NCBI GenBank assembly: GCA_051656645.1
Contig: JBOGCH010000013.1
Location: 37,482-101,481 of the forward strand
From: JBOGCH01 sp051656645
GTDB taxonomy: Bacteria; Bacteroidota; Bacteroidia; Bacteroidales; Marinifilaceae
DNA length: 64,000 nt
Direction: 5' to 3'
Part shown: positions 8,201-15,055 of the stretch, in pieces
How positions within the stretch are numbered: the stretch's first letter is position 1
Layout: each line of letters opens with the position of its first letter
Translations under genes and position numbers: made by a program
The notes under the pieces: model-generated
The model's input: only the letters and a program-made list of their open reading frames with translations
Told to the model about the DNA's origin: nothing
Databases searched by the model: none

Positions 8201-9211
8201 TTATTTAGTCTCCATTGAAACTAATGGATTACCTTTCTCATCGACAGGAGTCCAGTTTAAAACATTGTCCGAATTCTGATTTGATGTAATATTTGTTCCA
8301 TTGTATTCAATTGTATACATGTATGAGTATCCTGCTTTAAATCCGCCAGCTGGAGGGAGGATAGAACCTTTTGCCCTAACAGATTGTGGAGTTGTTTCTC
8401 CAACAGCAGCCAATAATGTCAAAAAAATTGGAAACTCATCTTGTCCGGAATATGGGACTATAACTAACTGGGTTCTGCCTCCATATGCGGTTGAGCCATC
8501 TCCGGATGAGAGAATACCCATCGGAATAGTATCACTAGCTACGAGATTGGTAGAAGGAGTTACAATACCTGTAAATATATTCCAAGCGCTATTCGTTGTG
8601 TCTGGAACTTGCATAACAGCTTTCTTTATACCTGTTAGATATACGTTTCCTCCCCCAGTAATGTCCAAAACAATCTGTGCACATGAATGTTGAAATGTAA
8701 AGTTTACATTGGCATAATTTGTATAAATAGGTTGATTGCTAGTTTTACTCCACAAATAATCAATTCCATTCGAAATAATAGGCGAAGGATCTGATATAAA
8801 TAATGGATTGTGATTCAATGTATCGCTTGTAGTAACCGCAAAGAAATCATAATCACCTCCAGCTAGCACCATGTATGTTGTATCCTTGTCTGCGATACCC
8901 ACAGGAGCTAAACTTCCAGCAGAATATGATTTATAGGTTGCAAAACTGGCAATGTCATTCATATTATCTGTACCAGTTAAAAAAGCATATATAGTAGCAT
9001 ATCTTTTTATGGGCAGAGGCGTTGTATTGGCACGACTAACTTCATCGTTAAGATTAGCATTAAATTGAATCATGCTAATTCTTTTGCCACTTTGGATGGT
9101 ATCGTTTTTGTCGCAACAACATCCGCTATCAATATCTACCTTACTACAACCTATTGTCATAGTTATGAGTACTGTAAAAAGGCCAATAGATTTTAATATA
9201 TTCTTTTTCAT
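8201..9211 (-). CDS. Fimbrillin-like surface lipoprotein (type D, Cys-rich leader)
   Basis: I start at the ATG at 9211 (MKKNILKSIGLF..., 336 residues). The 20 residues upstream in frame would push the signal peptide inward. The lipobox is TIGC (Cys22), followed by SKVDIDSGCCCDKND, a run of three cysteines. Core motif: FQHSCAQIVLDI with His175. An arginine-alanine junction (DEVSR-ANTTP) precedes IKRYATIYAF. The protein ends in VLNWTPVDEKGNP. It is close to the paralog at 9504-10553 (shared YKSYSAG, VNFTF, VPDTT, NGIDY). A short intergenic stretch containing the mini-lipoprotein separates the two. Confidence 0.66.
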   Translation of the reverse strand: MKKNILKSIGLFTVLITMTIGCSKVDIDSGCCCDKNDTIQSGKRISMIQFNANLNDEVSRANTTPLPIKRYATIYAFLTGTDNMNDIASFATYKSYSAGSLAPVGIADKDTTYMVLAGGDYDFFAVTTSDTLNHNPLFISDPSPIISNGIDYLWSKTSNQPIYTNYANVNFTFQHSCAQIVLDITGGGNVYLTGIKKAVMQVPDTTNSAWNIFTGIVTPSTNLVASDTIPMGILSSGDGSTAYGGRTQLVIVPYSGQDEFPIFLTLLAAVGETTPQSVRAKGSILPPAGGFKAGYSYMYTIEYNGTNITSNQNSDNVLNWTPVDEKGNPLVSMETK

Positions 9212-9284
9212 GATATAAATTCTTTTGAAATAAATACTTCGTATTAAGTTCTTGCAAAAGTGAAAAGGCATTCTTTGTTGTTCA

Positions 9285-9461
9285 TTATAGTCTAATAATG
9301 TTTTTGTTTCCCTGTCCAGGTGTCTGAACAGTATCCATACAATTTTGATTAGACGGGTTATTTATATTGATATCAATGCTGTCCTTTGAACAACTTCCAG
9401 CAATTATTAGAATTACCGAAACTATAATCACTAATGACCATTGTTGTTTTTTGCTTTTCAT
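9285..9461 (-). CDS. Mini-lipoprotein (58 aa) within the fimbrillin array
   Basis: A 58-codon frame runs from ATG 9461 to TAA 9285. It begins MKSKKQQWSLVIIVSVILII, has a charged N-terminus and hydrophobic core, and reaches AGSC with Cys24 as the lipid attachment site. The mature part is only about 35 residues, starting SKDSIDININ, which matches the first mature residues of the paralog at 7105-8109. No fimbrillin domain follows. Two explanations fit: a small secreted lipoprotein of its own, or the leader of a paralog that lost its body by deletion. The clean stop and intact lipobox are compatible with expression. Confidence 0.55.
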   Translation of the reverse strand: MKSKKQQWSLVIIVSVILIIAGSCSKDSIDININNPSNQNCMDTVQTPGQGNKNIIRL

Positions 9462-9503
9462 CTCAATGCTTGATTAAATAACTAAATATTATGCTGGTTT
9501 TAT

Positions 9504-10553
9504 CTATTCAACATAAGTTGGTGGTAAGGAGGTCAATATATTACTTCCATCCTCATATACTGGGACCCAATTTACAACAACATCACTACTTGATTCAATA
9601 TTTGATCCATCATAAGTTAAGGTATAGATATATGCATTGCCAGCAAGAAAGCCGCCAGCAGGAGGAGTGATAGTGGTATTTCGCGTAACAACTGGTATGG
9701 ATGTTCCTCCTTCACTAATCTTAAGATCCATAGTAACAGTTAAATCTGAGGCACCACTATATGGCACCACTATGTAATGTGCCAAAATATTCTTAGTGTC
9801 AATATTCATTGTCTTAGTGCCGCTTAATGACCCGGATGGTTTTATTGCCCCTGTAAATAGGTTCCATATGCTTGTAGTTGTATCGGGTACTGACATCGTC
9901 GCGGTTTCGATAGCAGTAATTTTGATATTTGTATTGCCGCCTACAACCTTAAATATTATTTGTGCACAACAATGCTTAAAGGTAAAATTTACATTATCAT
10001 AGTGAGCGTATATTGATTGATTCTTGGCATTACTCGATATGTAATCAATACCATTACTTACTGGAGCTGAGGTGCCATTTCCATTAAGTTTAGGATTGAT
10101 GTTTTTAGGATAGTTTGTAGAGATAGTGTAAAAATCATAACTACCACCAGGTATAACCATATAATTGGTATCAGTTCCTGTAATTACTGTTGGACTTAGT
10201 GTTCCAGCTGAGTAAGATTTATAAAGTGCATTATTTACTACTGCAGACATTTGAGTTTTTCCGCTAGGAAAAGCATAAATCTGAGCAAACCGTCCTACTA
10301 GTAATGGTGTAGTTGTCGGTGCAGTGGCTCTTGACCCTTCGTTATTCTGCACTTCATTATTTAGTTTAGCGTCAAAGGCAACTAAACTTATACGTTTTGA
10401 TCCACTTCCCGACGATGAGGAGGAAGTATCCGATTGATGCATCCCGTCGCAACAGCAACAACATCCTTCGTCAATCTTAACTTTACTACATCCTATGGCC
10501 ATCAATAAGATGGATGAAAATATTCCAATGGATTTAAGAAATTTCTGATTCAT
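9504..10553 (-). CDS. Fimbrillin-like surface lipoprotein (type D', poly-Cys leader)
   Basis: This is the promoter-proximal gene of the array, 349 residues, with lipobox MAIGC (Cys22). The mature N-terminus reads SKVKIDEGCCCCCDG, five cysteines in a row, followed by a Ser/Gly linker (about 42-52). That arrangement is very unusual for a lipoprotein. Core motif: FKHCCAQIIFKV with His194. An arginine-alanine junction (NNEGSR-ATAP) lies ahead of the first domain strand. The protein ends near DVVVNWVPVYEDG. It lies downstream of tRNA-Val and its terminator, on the same strand. I see no consensus promoter in the 100 bases upstream. Confidence 0.66.
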   Translation of the reverse strand: MNQKFLKSIGIFSSILLMAIGCSKVKIDEGCCCCCDGMHQSDTSSSSSGSGSKRISLVAFDAKLNNEVQNNEGSRATAPTTTPLLVGRFAQIYAFPSGKTQMSAVVNNALYKSYSAGTLSPTVITGTDTNYMVIPGGSYDFYTISTNYPKNINPKLNGNGTSAPVSNGIDYISSNAKNQSIYAHYDNVNFTFKHCCAQIIFKVVGGNTNIKITAIETATMSVPDTTTSIWNLFTGAIKPSGSLSGTKTMNIDTKNILAHYIVVPYSGASDLTVTMDLKISEGGTSIPVVTRNTTITPPAGGFLAGNAYIYTLTYDGSNIESSSDVVVNWVPVYEDGSNILTSLPPTYVE

Positions 10554-10674
10554 AATAATATCCTGATTAAGTTATTAATTTTATATGAAATAAAACTAGT
10601 ACGTCTTTAAGGATAAAATGATGATATACAGGGTGCTAAATATGTATAACGATTCTTAATATAGAAGATACAAC

Positions 10675-10703
10675 AAAAAAAGAGAGCTCATTTCTGAACT
10701 CTC
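10675..10703 (-). terminator. Terminator of tRNA-Val
   Basis: On the minus strand GAGAGTTCA pairs with TGAGCTCTC (one G-U pair) across a 4-base loop, followed by seven T. It sits 8 bases after the CCA end of the tRNA. Confidence 0.75.
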
Positions 10704-10711
10704 TTCGTAGT

Positions 10712-10789
10712 TGGTGGGCGGTGAGGGATTCGAACCCCCGACCCTCTGGGTGTAAACCAGATGCTCTGAACCAACTGAGCTAACCGCCC
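10712..10789 (-). tRNA. tRNA-Val (anticodon TAC)
   Basis: A full cloverleaf is visible on the minus strand. The acceptor GGGCGGT pairs with ACCGCCC, with discriminator A and an encoded CCA. The D-arm has AGCTCAGTTGG, the anticodon stem TCTGG/CCAGA encloses the loop TTTACAC (anticodon TAC, reading GUA and other valine codons), and the T-arm has GGTTCGAATCC. The length is 78 nt including CCA. It has its own consensus promoter at 10809-10839 and terminator at 10675-10703. Confidence 0.96.
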
Positions 10790-10808
10790 TTGTTATCTGA
10801 TTGCACTG

Positions 10809-10839
10809 CAAAGATAGGGCAAATTTCCTTAGCTCCAAA
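10809..10839 (-). promoter_or_regulatory. Promoter of tRNA-Val
   Basis: On the minus strand a TTTG (10836-10839) is separated by exactly 19 bases from TATCTTTG (10809-10816). This fits the Bacteroidetes -33/-7 consensus TTTG-N19-TAnnTTTG, with the -7 box about 20 bases from the tRNA 5' end. Confidence 0.8.
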
Positions 10840-10860
10840 TTTTTTGAGCAAAAAAATAAA

Positions 10861-11268
10861 TTATTTTTTCAGATATTCTGCAAATAATTCATCAAATAAC
10901 TCACCCTTAGTTAGTTTGCCATCTTTTACGCAAATACTCTCAACGCGTCCTTTTATACACAAAGCTTCATCGGAGGCACGGAATATATCTTGAAAAAATA
11001 CTAATCGAGGACCTTGGCGTTCAATATTAAGTCTAATTATTGCCGAATCGCCACTACGTAATGAACGTTTAAAGTCCATTTCCACGCGTGCTACCATTGC
11101 ATCAATACCCATTTCATGCAATTTTCCAAAGTTTGCTCCAGTTGTTTCTAAAAACTCATGTCGGGCATGTTCAAGATAGTTCTGATACACCGAATTATTT
11201 ACTACTCCTTGCAAGTCGCATTCATAATCACGTACTTTTAGAGTTATTTCAAAGGCATATGTTTTCAT
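10861..11268 (-). CDS. Acyl-CoA thioesterase, 4HBT/YbgC type
   Basis: The 135-residue protein is a single hotdog-fold domain. The signature is VRDYECDLQGVVNNSVYQNYLEHAR (about 12-36), in which Asp18 aligns with the catalytic aspartate of YbgC-type thioesterases. The usual histidine a few residues later is replaced by Asn25, a common variant. These enzymes hydrolyse acyl-CoA thioesters in the cytoplasm; the actual substrate cannot be told from the sequence. It lies 71 bases upstream of tRNA-Val on the same strand, but the tRNA has its own promoter. Confidence 0.88.
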   Translation of the reverse strand: MKTYAFEITLKVRDYECDLQGVVNNSVYQNYLEHARHEFLETTGANFGKLHEMGIDAMVARVEMDFKRSLRSGDSAIIRLNIERQGPRLVFFQDIFRASDEALCIKGRVESICVKDGKLTKGELFDELFAEYLKK

Positions 11269-11528
11269 ATTACTCTGTATTATATATTAATGTTTTTAGT
11301 TGTCATTGACAAATATATGGTAACTGAATATTAACTACGGCATTTTATCGGTTACTTCCAACTATGTATTGTAGAGTAACCTAAATAACCTTTTCTCTAT
11401 AAATAGTCATATAGTACATTTACCGATAGGACAAAAATAGTAAAATTTAAAGTCCAATAACAACAAAAAGAAAACCATACTACTTAATATGTAATATGGC
11501 TATTTAATATATAATGATACAATGAATC

Positions 11529-11744
11529 CTAATCTGTTCGTCCATCGCCAATAGAGAAATAGCCTTCTTCTATTACATGTTTTTCTATATGAATGGTTTG
11601 TATTCCCATTTCTTTAGCCATTCGCAAAACCATTTCGCGTGTCTTATGACTTACTCCCGATTCGTTAATCAAAGCTTTGACAACGGTATCGGGCGATAAA
11701 GCCAATAGCTTAGCCATCTCCTCAATTTTCTTTTTCGTATGCAT
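11529..11744 (-). CDS. Stand-alone LacI-type helix-turn-helix protein (71 aa)
   Basis: Residues 6-50 fit the LacI-family DNA-binding headpiece: KIEEMAKLLALSPDTVVKAL, then ESGVSHKTREMVLRMAKEMG. The hinge and sugar-binding domain that normally follow (about 270 residues) are absent, and the frame closes after a short tail ending FSIGDGRTD. I see no remains of the missing domain in the 260 bases downstream. It could be a genuine small DNA-binding protein or a degraded regulator. It is transcribed divergently from yebC, 243 bases away. Confidence 0.7.
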   Translation of the reverse strand: MHTKKKIEEMAKLLALSPDTVVKALINESGVSHKTREMVLRMAKEMGIQTIHIEKHVIEEGYFSIGDGRTD

Positions 11745-11912
11745 AATGTGTGAATGTTGTTGTTTAACCTAATACTACGTAAAATAAACCTTGCAAGTTA
11801 CAATACTCTAAACTTGGATAGGATATATGGTTTATAGACATGTATATTTGAGTATTATAATTGTTAATAATGTAGTGAATCTAAATATTGAAATCACAAA
11901 TTTTGGAATGTC

Positions 11913-11943
11913 TTTGGCCTTTTATAAAGAAAGTATAACTTTG
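11913..11943 (+). promoter_or_regulatory. yebC promoter
   Basis: TTTG (11913-11916), 19 bases, then TAACTTTG (11936-11943): a full match to the Bacteroidetes TTTG-N19-TAnnTTTG promoter. The predicted start of transcription is about 35 bases ahead of the yebC ATG. Confidence 0.78.
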
Positions 11944-11987
11944 TCACTCAAAGAAAATTATACCAAGAAATTAATTGTAAATATATT

Positions 11988-12704
11988 ATGGGAAGAGCGT
12001 TTGAATATCGCAAAGCGCGTAAAATGAAAAGATGGGGCAATATGGCTCGTACTTTCACCAAAATTGGTAAAGAAATTGATATCGCGGTAAAGGCCGGTGG
12101 TCCTGATCCGCAAAATAATACACGTTTACGTATCCTTATACAAAATGCAAAGGCTGCAAACATGCCTAAGGATAATGTGGAACGTGCAATTAAGCGTGCA
12201 GTATCTAAAGATACATCGGACTATAAAGAAATAGTTTACGAAGGATATGGCCCTTATGGTATTGCTATCGTGGTAGAAACTGCTACTGATAACCATACAC
12301 GTACTGTAGGTAACGTTCGTCACTATTTTACAAAATATGGAGGTTCATTAGGGACTAGCGGTTGTCTTGACTTTATGTTCGACCGTAAATGTGTATTCAA
12401 AATTAACCGTCCAGAGGATTTTGATGCAGAAGAGTTTGAATTCGAGATGATTGATTTTGGTGCAGATGAAATTTTCGAAGAAGAGGGACAAGTAGTAATT
12501 TATGGTCCTTTTACAGCATTTGGAGATATTCAAAAAGCCCTTGATGATAAAGGTATTGAAATTGTAAGTGGAGATTTTGAACGTATCCCAACAGATACGA
12601 AAGAACTTACAGAAGAACAACGTGCTGATTTGGACAAAATGTTAGATAAAATGGACGATGATGATGATATCACAGCAGTTTATCATAACATTAAAGAGGA
12701 CTAA
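11988..12704 (+). CDS. yebC: YebC/PmpR family DNA-binding regulatory protein
   Basis: The 238-residue cytoplasmic protein begins MGRAFEYRKARKMKRWGNMA, the family's diagnostic N-terminus. It continues with FTKIGKEIDIAVKAGGPDP, NMPKDNVERAIKRA and the mid-protein GYGPYGIAIVVE. The length is typical. The family has been described as DNA-binding and, more recently, as linked to relief of ribosome pausing; the role here cannot be decided. A strong consensus promoter lies upstream and a 14-bp hairpin terminator with seven T downstream, so it is monocistronic. The acidic C-terminal tail (KMDDDDD) is usual for the group. Confidence 0.93.
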   Translation: MGRAFEYRKARKMKRWGNMARTFTKIGKEIDIAVKAGGPDPQNNTRLRILIQNAKAANMPKDNVERAIKRAVSKDTSDYKEIVYEGYGPYGIAIVVETATDNHTRTVGNVRHYFTKYGGSLGTSGCLDFMFDRKCVFKINRPEDFDAEEFEFEMIDFGADEIFEEEGQVVIYGPFTAFGDIQKALDDKGIEIVSGDFERIPTDTKELTEEQRADLDKMLDKMDDDDDITAVYHNIKED

Positions 12705-12727
12705 TTCTTTTTAAATACAAAATATAG

Positions 12728-12773
12728 ATAGCTTATGTGCCGGTGATGTAATTGGCACATAAGCTATTTTTTT
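12728..12773 (+). terminator. yebC terminator
   Basis: ATAGCTTATGTGCC (12728-12741) pairs perfectly with 12754-12767 and is followed by seven T. It shows that a TTG-initiated extension of the next gene, starting at 12752 inside this hairpin, is not the real start. Confidence 0.85.
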
Positions 12774-12784
12774 ATCATACTGCA

Positions 12785-13996
12785 ATGGCAAAACAAATTA
12801 AGTTATTTGGTAAGGTAACAGTACAGCAACGTGATTCCCGCGGGTATATAGCACTAGTTAAGCGTATCTTTATGCTCAAACTAGGACAGTTGCTGTATAA
12901 GTTTTATGTGAAAAAGCCCGAATATAAGAATTTATGGTTGATAAGTGAACGTGGTGATGATGCCCGAGATAATGGATATCATTTTTATAAGTATGTGATA
13001 ACAAATCATCCGGAAATAAACGTTCGTTATGTAATAAGTAGAGAAAGTAATGACAGCAGCAAGATTGCATCATTAGGTGTACCAGCAATACCTACAAATT
13101 CATTTAAGCACTATATCGCATTGTTCTGCGCTTCCAATATTATTAGTACGCATTGTGGCAGAGGCTTGTATGTGGGTCTAAAAAGACAATTAAAACGCAT
13201 GGGTGTTGTCCTAAAAGGGAAGCATGTATTTTTGCAGCATGGAGTAATTAAGGATGATATGCCCGAGCTTTATTATCCAAAAATGGATCTAGATATATTT
13301 ATTAGCGGAGCAAAACCAGAGTATGACTATCTTGTTAAGCAATATAGATATCCGCCGGGCGTCATTAACCTGACTGGATTAGCACGTTTTGATAATTTAC
13401 ATAACGTGCATACAAAGCCCCAAATACTATTAATGCCTACATGGCGTACTTGGTTGCAATTTGATAATGAGGAGTCATTCCAGCAATCGGAATATTATAA
13501 ATACTATACCTCCCTTTTACGTAATGAGTGGTTAAACACGATGTTGCAAAACGAGGGAATTAAGCTGATATTCTATCCTCATTATGAATTGCAGCGTTTT
13601 ATTCATCTATTTGATAAATGTAAATCCAACAATATAATAATAGCCTCCAAAGAAGAATATGATGTTCAGGAACTATTAAAGCAGTCTATGTTATTAATAA
13701 CAGACTACTCCAGTGTTTATTTTGATTTTGCTTATATGCGTAAACCTGTTATTTATTATCAATTTGATCATGAGGTCTTTTTCAAAAACCATTACCTGAA
13801 AGGATACTTTGATGTGAAACGTGATGGTTTTGGCCCTTTATGTTTTTATGAACAGAGCGTAGTTGATGAAATTGAGAAGATACTATCCAATAACTTAAAG
13901 GTTAGTGATAGTTATTTGAAACGTATGGAAGATTTCTTTTCGCTGTACGATACCAAAAACTGTGAACGTATTTACAACGCAATTGTCAATTTATAA
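12785..13996 (+). CDS. CDP-glycerol:glycerophosphate transferase family protein
   Basis: The 403-residue protein belongs to the TagB/TagF-type transferase family. Recognisable segments are the GKHVFLQHGVIKDD motif near residue 150-163, LTGLARFD, LLMPTWRTW, and the late motif LLITDYSSVYFDFAYMRKPVIYYQ, which binds the nucleotide-activated polyol in family members. Such enzymes add glycerol- or ribitol-phosphate units to surface polymers. In a Gram-negative organism the product is more likely a phosphopolyol-decorated capsule or O-antigen than teichoic acid (inference). The start is taken at ATG 12785, beyond the yebC terminator. A glycosyltransferase follows 9 bases downstream. Confidence 0.82.
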   Translation: MAKQIKLFGKVTVQQRDSRGYIALVKRIFMLKLGQLLYKFYVKKPEYKNLWLISERGDDARDNGYHFYKYVITNHPEINVRYVISRESNDSSKIASLGVPAIPTNSFKHYIALFCASNIISTHCGRGLYVGLKRQLKRMGVVLKGKHVFLQHGVIKDDMPELYYPKMDLDIFISGAKPEYDYLVKQYRYPPGVINLTGLARFDNLHNVHTKPQILLMPTWRTWLQFDNEESFQQSEYYKYYTSLLRNEWLNTMLQNEGIKLIFYPHYELQRFIHLFDKCKSNNIIIASKEEYDVQELLKQSMLLITDYSSVYFDFAYMRKPVIYYQFDHEVFFKNHYLKGYFDVKRDGFGPLCFYEQSVVDEIEKILSNNLKVSDSYLKRMEDFFSLYDTKNCERIYNAIVNL

Positions 13997-14005
13997 TTTA
14001 AAAAT

Positions 14006-14989
14006 ATGAGTACTTTATTTACTATAATATTACCTGCATATAATGCTGAAAAAACAATTTCTAAATGCATTGATAGTGTATTAAATCAAACATTTACGAA
14101 CTATGAGCTTATTATCGTCAATGATGGAAGTACTGACACAACCGGCAGTATTTGTGACTGCTATAAAAGCGATAGTCGTGTAAAGGTAATACATACGCTT
14201 AACGGCGGTGTAAGTAGAGCTCGTAATTTAGCTTTAAGGCATGCATTGGGCCAGTGGATCTGCTTCATTGACGCAGATGATTATGTTCTGCCTCAGCACT
14301 TATCCGATTATCTTGCACTCATAGAAACTCATGGAAATAACAAGCTTCTATTTCAAGGTTATTGGTTACAAAAAGGACAGAGTCCTCTTGTAAAGATTGG
14401 TCCCGACAGTACAATCCAAGATGCCAATGTAGCAAAGACATTTGTAGATATTCATTTCAAAACTCCATTATTTGGTTATGCATGGTCCAAGATATTCTGT
14501 CGGGAGAAACTCATAGAAAATGGCATTACATTTCAGGAAGACCGACAATTATGGGAGGATCTATTATTTACGCTTGATTATTTAATGACATGTGATGGAA
14601 TTATTATCGGTCAAGCGGCGAACTACGTATATAAATTTGATACACCAGGTAGCCTGCGTACGCGTAAATACTCTTACCAGCAAACTCGCTCCCTCCATAG
14701 AGAGGTAAATAGAAAGATTGCTAGAATTAGGAATATAGAGTCTTACCAAAATGAATTTAAAGCCATCCGCATGGTTAACGCCTATAATGGAGTTATGCAT
14801 CTGCTTTATGAAAAAGGTACGTTTACAATAGCAGATAAATGTCGTTTATTAAATGCTTATCGGAATGATGCTATTGGTAGTATATTGAGAATACGTTTTA
14901 ACACATTAAAGAGCTATATGTTGTACTATTCTTTAATTATTTTACCATCTTCTTTAACGCTATATCTATTTAAAAAAATACGCAATTAA
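14006..14989 (+). CDS. Family 2 glycosyltransferase (GT-A fold)
   Basis: The 327-residue cytoplasmic or membrane-associated transferase starts with FTIILPAYNAEKTISKCIDS and carries Asp40 of VNDGSTD. It also has the NGGVSRARN segment and the metal-binding DAD at 89-91 (CFIDADDY). An acidic pair in EDLLF, near residue 188, could supply the catalytic base. A hydrophobic patch near the C-terminus (YYSLIILPSSLTLYLF) may anchor it in the membrane. It is co-transcribed with the preceding CDP-glycerol transferase gene, so both probably build the same surface polysaccharide. Donor and acceptor cannot be predicted. Confidence 0.88.
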   Translation: MSTLFTIILPAYNAEKTISKCIDSVLNQTFTNYELIIVNDGSTDTTGSICDCYKSDSRVKVIHTLNGGVSRARNLALRHALGQWICFIDADDYVLPQHLSDYLALIETHGNNKLLFQGYWLQKGQSPLVKIGPDSTIQDANVAKTFVDIHFKTPLFGYAWSKIFCREKLIENGITFQEDRQLWEDLLFTLDYLMTCDGIIIGQAANYVYKFDTPGSLRTRKYSYQQTRSLHREVNRKIARIRNIESYQNEFKAIRMVNAYNGVMHLLYEKGTFTIADKCRLLNAYRNDAIGSILRIRFNTLKSYMLYYSLIILPSSLTLYLFKKIRN

Positions 14990-15016
14990 TATATCTTTGG
15001 TGGTTATATAAAGAAA

Positions 15017-15047
15017 AAAACGAGGTTCGGAGACCGAACCTCGTTTT
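15017..15047 (+). terminator. Strong GC-rich terminator after the transferase pair
   Basis: AAAACGAGGTTCGG (15017-15030) pairs with 15034-15047 over a 3-base loop and ends in TTTT. It lies 27 bases after the glycosyltransferase stop. A micro-ORF follows (see 15078-15116). Confidence 0.8.
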
Positions 15048-15055
15048 ACTAACTA

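Noticed and set aside
10554..10655. Invertible promoter for phase variation of the fimbrillin operon.
   Set aside because: No pair of inverted repeats flanking a promoter-sized segment is visible upstream of 10553, and no recombinase gene is nearby.
10712..10789. tRNA-Val as an integration site for the fimbrillin array (genomic island).
   Set aside because: I found no copy of the tRNA 3' end near the other side of the array (2150-2232) and no integrase, so an island boundary is not supported.
11827..12027. A 66-codon frame running into yebC on the same strand.
   Set aside because: It covers the yebC promoter (11913-11943) and overlaps the yebC start in another frame, so it is very unlikely to be expressed.
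12752..12784. TTG start of the CDP-glycerol transferase gene.
   Set aside because: The extension lies within the yebC terminator hairpin; the ATG at 12785 is the first start beyond it.
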